This document shows positions 43,118 through 50,445 of a stretch of 53,212 nt of DNA, piece by piece. Position numbers and translations under genes: made by a program. A model generated the notes under the pieces. That model ran no database searches, was not told the origin of the DNA, and worked only from the letters and a program-made list of their open reading frames with translations. Numbering within the stretch: the first letter of the stretch is position 1; the number at the start of each line of letters is the position of its first letter. This DNA is from Streptosporangiaceae bacterium (GTDB lineage: Bacteria > Actinomycetota > Actinomycetes > Streptosporangiales > Streptosporangiaceae), in the NCBI GenBank assembly GCA_025964695.1, contig JAOPYK010000168.1, forward strand, positions 1-53,212, given 5' to 3'.

Positions 43118-43205
43118 CTATTCGCCGGTGAAGCCGTCGATCCCCTCGTGCAGCAGGTCGGCGTGGCCGTTGTGCCGGGCGTACTGCTCGAGCCGTCGCA
43201 CGTCA
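43118..43205 (-). pseudogene. C-terminal remnant of a DinB/DUF664 protein
   Basis: About 28 codons ending at TAG 43118-43120 encode [19 protein letters not shown] then IDGFTGE, the well-conserved end of actinobacterial DinB-like DUF664 proteins. The other roughly 140 residues are absent. The remainder of the 42984-43334 gap holds the promoter region of the next operon. Confidence 0.65.
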
Positions 43206-43220
43206 ATCCCTCGGTGAGGA

Positions 43221-43261
43221 TTCGGTAACTGTCCTTTATTCCGGATGATTTGGTTCGGTAA
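43221..43261 (+). promoter_or_regulatory. Direct repeat TTCGGTAA upstream of the Nit1C-type operon
   Basis: TTCGGTAA occurs at 43221-43228 and 43254-43261, 33 bases (three turns) apart, about 75-115 bases before the first gene. It may be a regulator site. It does not fit the GlnR consensus well. Confidence 0.35.
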
Positions 43262-43334
43262 TACAGGCTGGGTGAAGTGGTTCTCGCAAGCAGCGACGAG
43301 GTGTCAATGCCTCGGTGCTCGCATGGAGGACTTC

Positions 43335-43505
43335 ATGCCTGAGCTGTATTTCCGTGTGCGCTGGTCGGACGGTGAGACCCAGCGCTGCTATTCGCCCTCC
43401 GGCCGGCTCGCCGAGATCGAGCGCGTTGCCGCGACGTACGACTCCGAGCCCGGGGCCACTGTGACCGTGCAGGCCCTGCGGCACGCTCATGGGAGCGACC
43501 GGTGA
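43335..43505 (+). CDS. MSMEG_0570-family nitrogen starvation response protein
   Basis: 56 residues (MPELYFRVRWSDGETQRCYSP and on), matching the small MSMEG_0570 family found in Nit1C-type clusters. Biochemical role unknown. GGAGGA ends 4 bases before the ATG at 43335, which favours this start over the ATG at 43323. Its TGA overlaps the GTG of the flavoprotein gene. It opens the nine-gene operon 43335-51536. Confidence 0.8.
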   Translation: MPELYFRVRWSDGETQRCYSPSGRLAEIERVAATYDSEPGATVTVQALRHAHGSDR

Positions 43506-44812
43506 GCCCGCGGCTCGCCGGCGCGCACTATCCGGTGGCGGTCGTCGGCGGTGGCCAGGCCGGGCTCTCGGTGAGCTACTGCCTTCGCGAGCGCGGCGTC
43601 GAGCATGTCCTCATCGAGGCCGGCCGGGTCGGCCACGAGTGGCGAGAGCGCCGCTGGGACTCGTTCTGCCTGGTGACCCCCAACTGGCAGTGCAAGCTGC
43701 CCGGTTTCTCCTACCGGGGGCCGGATCCCGATGGGTTCATGGTCCGCAACGAGATCATTCAGTACCTGAAGGACTATGTGTCCTTCTTCCTGCCTCCGCT
43801 CGTCGAAGGGGTGACCGTCACAACGCTGCGGCGCGCCACGAGCGGAGTCTTCGAACTTTCCACGACCGGAGGAGACCTCACCGCCGACCAGGTGGTGGTG
43901 GCCACCGGTCCGTACCACTCCCCGTCCATCCCGCGGATGGCCGAGCGACTGCCCGCCGACGTCGAGCAGATCCACTCCTCCCGTTACCGCAGCCCCGGCC
44001 AACTGCCCGAGGGCGGCGTCTTGGTGGTCGGCACCGGGCAGTCCGGATGCCAGATCGCCGAGGACCTGCACCTCGCCGGGCGGCAGGTCCATCTGGCCGT
44101 CGGCAGCGCGCCACGGGTGGCCCGCTTCTACCGCGGACGTGACTGCGTGGCCTGGCTGGACGCCATGGGGCACTACGCCAAGGGCATCGACGAGTTCGAC
44201 GATGCCGCCGCCGTACGGATGCGGGTCAACCACTACGTCACCGGCCGCGACGGCGGGCGCGACATCGACCTGCGGGCCTTCGCCCGGCACGGGATGCGGC
44301 TGTACGGGCGGCTGACCGGCATCGAAGGCGCTGCCCTGGAGTTCGCCGACGATCTGAAGGTCAATCTCGACCGGGCCGACGCGGTGGCCGAGGGAATCAA
44401 GGACGCCATTGACGCGTATATCGCCGCGCACGGCATCAAGGCGCCGGACGAGGCCCGGTACGTGCCGGTGTGGGAGCCGGAGGAGCAGACAAGTGAGCTA
44501 GACCTGGTCGAGGCCGGCGTCAGCTCGGTGATCTGGTCCACCGGTTTCGCCCGCGACCACCGGTGGATCGAGATTCCCGCCTTCGACGGCCGCGGCTACC
44601 CGATGCATTGGCGCGGCGCCACCAGCTGTCCGGGCCTGTACTTCCTGGGGCTGCCCTGGCAGCACTCCTGGGGATCGGGCAGGTTCGAGGCGGTGGGCCG
44701 GGACGCGCAGTTCCTCGCGAGTCACATCGACGCCTCGCTCCGCCTCGCCGACGTCTGCGGCACGCTCACCGGAGCGCCCGCCGGCCTTACCTCCGCCCTC
44801 CCGGTCGGCTGA
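43502..44812 (+). CDS. MSMEG_0569-family flavin-dependent oxidoreductase
   Basis: 436 residues. The FAD site is VVGGGQAGLS near residue 14 and a second nucleotide (NADPH) site is VVGTGQSGCQIAED near residue 177. The arrangement is that of flavin monooxygenases. In the Nit1C nomenclature of pseudomonads this corresponds to the FAD enzyme usually called NitH. It would oxygenate or oxidise a pathway intermediate. It overlaps the preceding gene by 4 bases; a 13-base gap leads to the amidohydrolase. Confidence 0.85.
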   Translation: MSPRLAGAHYPVAVVGGGQAGLSVSYCLRERGVEHVLIEAGRVGHEWRERRWDSFCLVTPNWQCKLPGFSYRGPDPDGFMVRNEIIQYLKDYVSFFLPPLVEGVTVTTLRRATSGVFELSTTGGDLTADQVVVATGPYHSPSIPRMAERLPADVEQIHSSRYRSPGQLPEGGVLVVGTGQSGCQIAEDLHLAGRQVHLAVGSAPRVARFYRGRDCVAWLDAMGHYAKGIDEFDDAAAVRMRVNHYVTGRDGGRDIDLRAFARHGMRLYGRLTGIEGAALEFADDLKVNLDRADAVAEGIKDAIDAYIAAHGIKAPDEARYVPVWEPEEQTSELDLVEAGVSSVIWSTGFARDHRWIEIPAFDGRGYPMHWRGATSCPGLYFLGLPWQHSWGSGRFEAVGRDAQFLASHIDASLRLADVCGTLTGAPAGLTSALPVG

Positions 44813-44825
44813 GAGGGGGTCGCAC

Positions 44826-45641
44826 GTGGTCTTCGACGCGCATCGCCACATCGGCGTCCTACCTGCCTACCCCTTCTACGGCGGGCCGCCCGTCAGTCCC
44901 GACACCACCGCCCGCGCCACCGTCAGGCAGCTCATCGGCGACCTCGACGCCGAGGGCACCGACCGCGCCCTGGTGATCCCCAACTACGGCGTGCCGGATC
45001 CCGGCGTCGCCTTCTCCTTCAACGAGCTGGCCATCGAGGCCGCGCAGGCGGACGACCGGATCCGGGCCGGGCTGTGGGTCTCGCCCAGGCCCGAGGACGA
45101 GCACCGCACGGCGCACGCCCTCGCACTCGCCCGCGAGGACGGCGTGCGGGCCCTGAAGCTCAGTTTCCTGCTCGGCGGTCGTCCCACCGACCCGGCCTGC
45201 CGTCCGCTGCTGGACCGAATCTTCCAGGAAGCGGCGTTGAGAGATCTGGTCGTTCACGTCCACACCTCACCCGGCGCCGCCTCCGACATCGACGAGGTGG
45301 GGAACCTGGTGGAGTGGTACGCCGACCAGGTGGCGGTGCACCTGGTGCACTTCGGCGGTGGCATGAGCGGCCACATCAAGCTCGTCGGCGCCCGCTTCTT
45401 CGACTGGATCGCGGCCGGCAAGCGCGTCTACACCGACCTGTCCTGGGCCATCGGCTTCGCGCCCCGCTGGCTGGCCCAGGAGATCGAGCGCCGAGGCATC
45501 GGCCACGACCGGGTGCTGTTCGCCAGTGACCAGCCGTGGGGCGACTTCGCGGGCGAGTACGCCCGGATGTCCGCTGCGGCCGGCGACGGAGAACTCGGTG
45601 ACCTCATCTTCCGGGACACCTTCGCCGCGCTCTATGACTGA
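44826..45641 (+). CDS. Amidohydrolase-2 family metal-dependent hydrolase
   Basis: A 271-residue TIM barrel. Metal ligands and acid are visible: DAHRH (H6, H8) at the N-terminus, His in LVVHVHTSPG and VHLVHFGGG, and the late Asp in FASDQPWGDF. Family enzymes hydrolyse C-N bonds or decarboxylate. It sits between the flavoprotein and the MSMEG_0572-type gene, so it probably processes a product of the same route. The GTG start follows GAGAGGGGG. Confidence 0.8.
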   Translation: MVFDAHRHIGVLPAYPFYGGPPVSPDTTARATVRQLIGDLDAEGTDRALVIPNYGVPDPGVAFSFNELAIEAAQADDRIRAGLWVSPRPEDEHRTAHALALAREDGVRALKLSFLLGGRPTDPACRPLLDRIFQEAALRDLVVHVHTSPGAASDIDEVGNLVEWYADQVAVHLVHFGGGMSGHIKLVGARFFDWIAAGKRVYTDLSWAIGFAPRWLAQEIERRGIGHDRVLFASDQPWGDFAGEYARMSAAAGDGELGDLIFRDTFAALYD

Positions 45642-45674
45642 CCTCCCGCCCCATCCATCGCAAAGGAGAAAGCC

Positions 45675-46190
45675 ATGCCCGACACCATCGCCGACCTCGG
45701 CAAGCAGAGCCTCAACGAGATCCCGCACCCGGCCCTGCCCGAGGGCACCAGCATCTACGGCAGCACCAAGGTCTTCCCCGACTACCAGGCCGAGAACGGG
45801 GAGACCTACTTCACCCTCGTGCACGGCATCGCGCACGAGTCGTCCGTCAGCTTCGTCGCCGTGCTCCAGGCCACGCGGGCGCTGCGCAAGGGCTTCGAAA
45901 CCGCCATCTACTTCTACGGGCCGGGCTCGCTGAACTGCCTGGCCACGCGCGGTTTCCCGACCACCGGCAACTCGGCGTTCCCGGGCGAGCACAACATCAA
46001 CAACCAGCTGAAGACCTTCATCGCCGAGGGCGGCACTGTCTATTGCTGCCGCTTCGGGCTCTCCCTGCACGGTGCCCGCGAGGAGGATCTGATCGAGGGC
46101 GTGGTCCCCACCCACCCACTGGACGTCCAGGACGCGCTGATCCACTACGCCCGCAAGGGCGCCATCATCAACTCCACCTACCAGCTGTAA
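45675..46190 (+). CDS. MSMEG_0572 / Sll0783-family nitrogen starvation response protein
   Basis: 171 residues without recognisable cofactor motifs: IYGSTKVFPDYQAENGETYF, a Gly-rich centre and two Cys (YCCRFG). The family is a marker of Nit1C clusters and is induced by nitrogen starvation in cyanobacteria; its chemistry is unknown. AAAGGAG precedes the ATG; a 10-base gap leads to the radical SAM gene. Confidence 0.8.
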   Translation: MPDTIADLGKQSLNEIPHPALPEGTSIYGSTKVFPDYQAENGETYFTLVHGIAHESSVSFVAVLQATRALRKGFETAIYFYGPGSLNCLATRGFPTTGNSAFPGEHNINNQLKTFIAEGGTVYCCRFGLSLHGAREEDLIEGVVPTHPLDVQDALIHYARKGAIINSTYQL

Positions 46191-46200
46191 GGGGTACGAC

Positions 46201-47283
46201 GTGAGCGTTGGCACCGGTACGGCGGTGGACGTGCGGATCATGACCCGCGCCGAACTCGCTCTGCGCGGAGTCCGATCGGAGGCTCCGGTTCGGCGACCGG
46301 ACGGCGCGGGGCCCAGCGACGACGGCCATGTCCTCGTCGACGGTGCCAACGCCGCGCTGCCCATCAACCCCGACAGCCCCTACTCCGTGAGCGATGGCAA
46401 GGTCTGGCTCGGCGAGCAGGACACCGGCCTCACCCTCACTCCGGTAGAGCGTCCGAGGTTCTATGACCTGGCGACGGCGGACGGCATTCCGTACGAGCAC
46501 ATCGCCCGCCTGCACGGCGCGGACGTGCTCGCGACGACGGTCGTACAGACCTGCATCCGCTACGCCGAGGCCGACCGGTGCCGCTTCTGCACCATCGAGG
46601 AGTCGCTGCGCTCGGGTGCCACGGTCGCCGCCAAGACCCCGGCGCAGCTCGCCGAGGTGGCCGAAGCGGCGGCTCGGCTCGACGGCGTACGGCAGATGGT
46701 GATGACCACCGGCACCACCACAGGACCCGACCGGGGTGCCCGCAATCTAGTACGGTCTGTGCGCGCGGTGCTGGAGGCGGTGCCCGGGCTGCCCATCCAG
46801 GTGCAGTGCGAACCGCCCGGTGACCTGCAGTGGATACGCGAGCTGCATGACGCCGGGGCGACCGCGATCGGCATCCACGCCGAGGCCCTCGATGACGAGG
46901 TACGCCGCCGCTGGATGCCCGGCAAGTCCACCGTCCCGATGGCCGAGTACGAGGCCGCCTGGGATGAGGCGGTACGCGTCTTCGGGCCCAACCGTGTCTC
47001 GACGTATCTCCTGGTCGGGCTCGGCGAAGACCCGGACGAGCTGATCGCGGGCGCGGGCCGGCTCATCGACCGCGGGGTCTACCCGTTCGTGGTCCCCTTC
47101 CGTCCGATGCGCGGCACCCTCGCCGCCCGCGAGGGCATCGGCGCGCCCGACACCGGGCTGCTGCGGTACGTCACCGAGGGCGTCGCGGCGAAGCTGCGCG
47201 AGGCGGGCATGAGCGGCGCCGATCAGAAGGCGGGCTGCGCGGCCTGCGGAGCGTGCAGCGTGCTGCGCACCGCGGGTGGGTGA
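46201..47283 (+). CDS. MSMEG_0568-family radical SAM protein
   Basis: 360 residues. The cluster motif is the non-canonical C118-x8-C127-x2-C130 (TCIRYAEADRCRFC), in place of CxxxCxxC. A second Cys group is at the extreme C-terminus (C346, C349, C352; GCAACGACS) and may hold an auxiliary cluster. The barrel continues with MVMTTGTTTGPDRG and PIQVQCEPP. It corresponds to NitD of other Nit1C clusters. AAGGGG precedes the GTG start, and its stop overlaps the start of the next gene (GTGA). Confidence 0.85.
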   Translation: MSVGTGTAVDVRIMTRAELALRGVRSEAPVRRPDGAGPSDDGHVLVDGANAALPINPDSPYSVSDGKVWLGEQDTGLTLTPVERPRFYDLATADGIPYEHIARLHGADVLATTVVQTCIRYAEADRCRFCTIEESLRSGATVAAKTPAQLAEVAEAAARLDGVRQMVMTTGTTTGPDRGARNLVRSVRAVLEAVPGLPIQVQCEPPGDLQWIRELHDAGATAIGIHAEALDDEVRRRWMPGKSTVPMAEYEAAWDEAVRVFGPNRVSTYLLVGLGEDPDELIAGAGRLIDRGVYPFVVPFRPMRGTLAAREGIGAPDTGLLRYVTEGVAAKLREAGMSGADQKAGCAACGACSVLRTAGG

Positions 47284-48770
47284 GCGCCGTGTACCTCGAC
47301 GGTGGCGGCACGACGCCGGTGACGGACCGGCCGGACGACATCCTCGACATGGACATCCTGGCGCTGCTGGGCGACCGCAGCACCCTGGCCCGGCAGCCCG
47401 GCTTCCGCATCGAACAGGCCACCGGCGCCGAGGCGTCGAACGCCTACCAGCGGCTGCGCCGGGACGCCTTCGTCCACGAGCAGGGGCTCTTCCAGGAAGA
47501 CGACCTCGATGACCGGGACGAAGACCCCCGCACCGTCGTGCTGGTGGCCAGGGACCGGACGGGCACGATCGTCGGTGGTGTACGGCTCGGCCCCGTCGGG
47601 GACGGTCCGGACATCGGCTGGTGGGCGGGCGGACGTCTGGTCGTCGCCCCCGGCGCCCGGGGTCCGCACGGGATCGGTGCGGTGCTCGTACGGGCCGCAT
47701 GTGCCCGCGCCGAGGCGGAAGGCGTGCTGCGGTTCGAGGCGACCGTGCAGGCGCGCACCGAGGTGCTGTTCAGGCGGCTCGGCTGGCGGCGCGTGCGAGC
47801 GGTCACGGTCGCCGGGGCGCCGCATGTGCTGATGCGGTGGCCGATCGGCCGGATCGCCGCCCAGACGGCGGCCACCAAGGCCGCGCTCGGCCCGTTGCTC
47901 GCGGGTCTGCTGGCCGGATCCCGTCAACCGGCGGCGCGGGTCGCCCTCGGCGGGGCCGGCTTCGTCGGTGACGACGGGGCGCCGGTACCCGGTAGCGATC
48001 TGATCGCCGCCTGCGATGCGATCGTGCCGTCGATGGTCGAACGCGACCCGGAATGGGCCGGCTGGTGCTCGGTACTGGTCAACCTCAACGACCTGGCGGC
48101 GATGGGCGCGGCGCCGCTCGGGCTACTCGACGCGCTCGGCGCCCGGGACGCCTCGCATGCCGCCCGGGTGCTCGCGGGTCTCGCCCGGGCCGCCGAGGCG
48201 TATGGGGTTCCGGTGCTGGGCGGGCACACCCAACTCGGGGTGCCGGCCGCATTGTCGGTGACCGCGCTGGGCCGTACCGACCGTCCGGTGAAGGGAGGCG
48301 GCGGGTGCCGCGGGCACGCGGTGCGGCTCACCGCCGACCTGGGCGGCGACTGGCGGTCCGGATACCGGGGTCGGCAGTGGGACTCGACCACCCATCGGCG
48401 AACGGGCGAACTGCGCGCGATGCTCGGCTCGGTTGCCGCCGCCCGGCCCGCCGCCGCCAAGGACGTGTCGATGGCGGGGATCGCCGGCACCCTGGGAATG
48501 CTCGCCGAGGCGAGCGGCTGCGCGGCGGTCCTGGACGTCGCCGCCGTACCGCGCCCGCCGGGCGCCGCCATGGGCGACTGGCTGACCTGCTTCCCCGGAT
48601 TCGCGATGCTCACCACCGACGAGCCGGGCGCGCCACCACTGCCCGCCGGCCCGGCGGTCGGCGCGGAGTGCGGGGAACTGACCGCGGGACAGGGAGTCGG
48701 GCTGCGCTGGCCCGATGGAGAGATCACAGAGGCTGTCACCGGCTCGGTGACCGGATTGGGGACCGCATGA
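47280..48770 (+). CDS. GNAT-AIR synthase-related fusion (MSMEG_0567/sll0787)
   Basis: 496 residues. The N-terminal part (about 40-195) is a GNAT acetyltransferase-like domain (IEQATGAEASNAYQRLRRDA; VVAPGARGPHGIGAVLVRAA). The C-terminal part (about 215-496) is related to AIR synthase/PurM and selenophosphate synthetase (VNLNDLAAMGAAPLGLLDAL; KDVSMAGIAGTLGMLAE), a fold that uses ATP to activate an amide or acid. In other taxa these are separate genes (NitE and NitF). The start at GTG 47280 is set by the 4-base overlap. ATGA overlap with the next gene. Confidence 0.85.
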   Translation: MSAVYLDGGGTTPVTDRPDDILDMDILALLGDRSTLARQPGFRIEQATGAEASNAYQRLRRDAFVHEQGLFQEDDLDDRDEDPRTVVLVARDRTGTIVGGVRLGPVGDGPDIGWWAGGRLVVAPGARGPHGIGAVLVRAACARAEAEGVLRFEATVQARTEVLFRRLGWRRVRAVTVAGAPHVLMRWPIGRIAAQTAATKAALGPLLAGLLAGSRQPAARVALGGAGFVGDDGAPVPGSDLIAACDAIVPSMVERDPEWAGWCSVLVNLNDLAAMGAAPLGLLDALGARDASHAARVLAGLARAAEAYGVPVLGGHTQLGVPAALSVTALGRTDRPVKGGGGCRGHAVRLTADLGGDWRSGYRGRQWDSTTHRRTGELRAMLGSVAAARPAAAKDVSMAGIAGTLGMLAEASGCAAVLDVAAVPRPPGAAMGDWLTCFPGFAMLTTDEPGAPPLPAGPAVGAECGELTAGQGVGLRWPDGEITEAVTGSVTGLGTA

Positions 48771-49612
48771 GTTCGCTTCGTATGGCGGCCGTCGCCGCGG
48801 AGATCGGCCGCGACCTCGAAGAGGACTTCGTCATCGCCGAACGGCTGATCAAGGAGGCCCGGAGCGAGGGCGTACGGCTGCTCGCGCTGCCCGAGGCCTG
48901 CCTCGGCGGCTACCTCCTCAGCCTCGACGACGACACCGTGCTCGACGCGGGGCCGCCCGCGCTCGCCCTCGACGGGCCCGAGATCCGCCGGCTGATCGCG
49001 CTCGCGGGCGAGATGACCGTGGTCGCGGGCTACTGCGAGGCGGACGCCGACACCCGCTACAACAGCGTCGTCTGCGTCAGTGGTGACGGCGTCCTCGGCA
49101 ACCACCGCAAGGTCCACCAGCCGCTCGGTGAGGACTCCAGCTACGCCTCCGGCGACCGCTTCCATGCCTTCGACACTCCGGTCGGCCGGATCGGCATGAT
49201 GATCTGCTATGACAAGGCCTTCCCCGAATCCGCCCGCGCTCTGGCTCTGGACGGTGCGCAGATCGGCGTGTGCGTCTCCGCCTGGCCCGGGTCCCGTACC
49301 AACGCCACCGCCGACCTGGCGGAGGACCGCTGGAAGCGCCGCTTCGACCTGTTCGACCGGGCACGGGCCCTGGAGAACCAGATGGTGTGGCTGTCCGCCA
49401 ACCAGGCCGGCACCTTCGGGTCCCTCCGCTTCGTCGGCAGCGCCAAGGTCGTCGACCCGGGCGGTGACATCCTCGCCGACACCGGCGTCGGCTCCGGAAT
49501 CGCCCTCGCCGAACTCGACGTCGCGAGGGCACTGGAGACCGCCCGTCGCTCCATGGGCCACCTGCGTGACCGGCGACCGGAGACGTACACGGTAGGAACA
49601 GTCAGCGCATGA
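48767..49612 (+). CDS. Carbon-nitrogen hydrolase with complete catalytic triad
   Basis: 281 residues of the nitrilase superfamily. Glu43 (LALPEACLGGY), Lys115 (GNHRKVHQ) and Cys147 (MMICYDKAFPE) form the triad. The CYDxxFPE context places it in an amidase/omega-amidase-like branch and differs from the CWE signature of true nitrilases that define NitC in proteobacterial and cyanobacterial Nit1C clusters. So it probably acts on an amide or related C-N bond. It overlaps both neighbours by 4 bases and is clearly a paralogue of the next gene. Confidence 0.85.
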   Translation: MSSLRMAAVAAEIGRDLEEDFVIAERLIKEARSEGVRLLALPEACLGGYLLSLDDDTVLDAGPPALALDGPEIRRLIALAGEMTVVAGYCEADADTRYNSVVCVSGDGVLGNHRKVHQPLGEDSSYASGDRFHAFDTPVGRIGMMICYDKAFPESARALALDGAQIGVCVSAWPGSRTNATADLAEDRWKRRFDLFDRARALENQMVWLSANQAGTFGSLRFVGSAKVVDPGGDILADTGVGSGIALAELDVARALETARRSMGHLRDRRPETYTVGTVSA

Positions 49613-50445
49613 CCACGATCCGGATCGCGGCTGCGGCCGCCCACTTCGGCCGTGACCTGGACTTCGACCTGGCCCGCATCGCCAAGCTGATCGACGACGC
49701 ACGCAAGGAGGGTGCCGGGCTGCTCGTCCTGCCCGACGCCGCGCTCGGCGGCTATCTCGCCGACCTGCGACACCCTGATCCCGAGGCGCTGCCGCCCGCG
49801 CTGAAACCTGATGACCCGGTGATCCTCCAAGTCGCCAGGCTGGCGGCCGAGCTGGTGGTCTGCGTCGGCTATTGCGAGGACGGCGGCGACGAGCGCTACA
49901 ACGCCGCCGTGTGCGTCAGCGGCGACGGTGTTCTCGGCCGGCACCGCAAGGTCCATCTCCCCGCCGGCGAGGTCGCCGCATACTCCCCTGGAGAGCGCTT
50001 CGACGCCTTCGAGACCCCCGTCGGCCGGATCGGCATGCTCATCGACTACGACAAGACCTTTCCCGAATCCGCCCGCAGCCTCGCCCTGGACGGCGCCGAG
50101 ATCCTCGCCTGCCTGTCCGCCTGGCCCACCAGCATCACCAACCGCGCCCCACGCATCGCGCAGGACCGCCAGGCCAGACTCTTCGACCTCTACGACCAGG
50201 CTCGCGCCGCCGAGAACCAGGTCGTCCTCGCCTCCTCCAACCAGACCGGGGCCATGGGCGGCATGCGTTTTCTCGGCCAGGCCAAGGTCGTCGGCCCCGG
50301 CGGCGACATCCTGGCCCGTACCTGGTCCAAGGCCGGGCTCGCGGTCGCCGAACTCGACATGGCCGCCGAGATCAACCGCGCCCGCCGCATTCTGCTGCAC
50401 CTCGACGAACGCAAGCCCGCTGCCTACCGAAGAACCCGTTCGTGA
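49609..50445 (+). CDS. Degenerate carbon-nitrogen hydrolase (catalytic Glu and Cys both Asp)
   Basis: 278 residues, alignable along the whole length with the preceding hydrolase. At the triad positions Glu is D43 (LVLPDAALGGY), Lys114 is kept (GRHRKVHL) and the nucleophile Cys is D146 (MLIDYDKTFPE). Without the Cys no thioimidate/acyl-enzyme can form by the known route. The frame is intact, codon use is the same as its neighbours and the surrounding motifs are well kept, so it looks selected rather than decaying. It may be a regulatory or structural partner of the active paralogue, since this superfamily forms oligomers. ATGA upstream and GTGA downstream overlaps. Confidence 0.85.
   Translation: MTTIRIAAAAAHFGRDLDFDLARIAKLIDDARKEGAGLLVLPDAALGGYLADLRHPDPEALPPALKPDDPVILQVARLAAELVVCVGYCEDGGDERYNAAVCVSGDGVLGRHRKVHLPAGEVAAYSPGERFDAFETPVGRIGMLIDYDKTFPESARSLALDGAEILACLSAWPTSITNRAPRIAQDRQARLFDLYDQARAAENQVVLASSNQTGAMGGMRFLGQAKVVGPGGDILARTWSKAGLAVAELDMAAEINRARRILLHLDERKPAAYRRTRS

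Noticed and set aside
43221-43261. GlnR-type nitrogen box before the Nit1C-type operon
   Set aside because: Nitrogen control would make sense, but the TTCGGTAA repeats do not fit the GTnAC-n6-GAAAC pattern, so only a generic repeat is reported.
48767-49612. Calling the active hydrolase a nitrilase (NitC)
   Set aside because: The nucleophile context is CYDxxFPE and not CWE, so an amidase-type branch is more likely.
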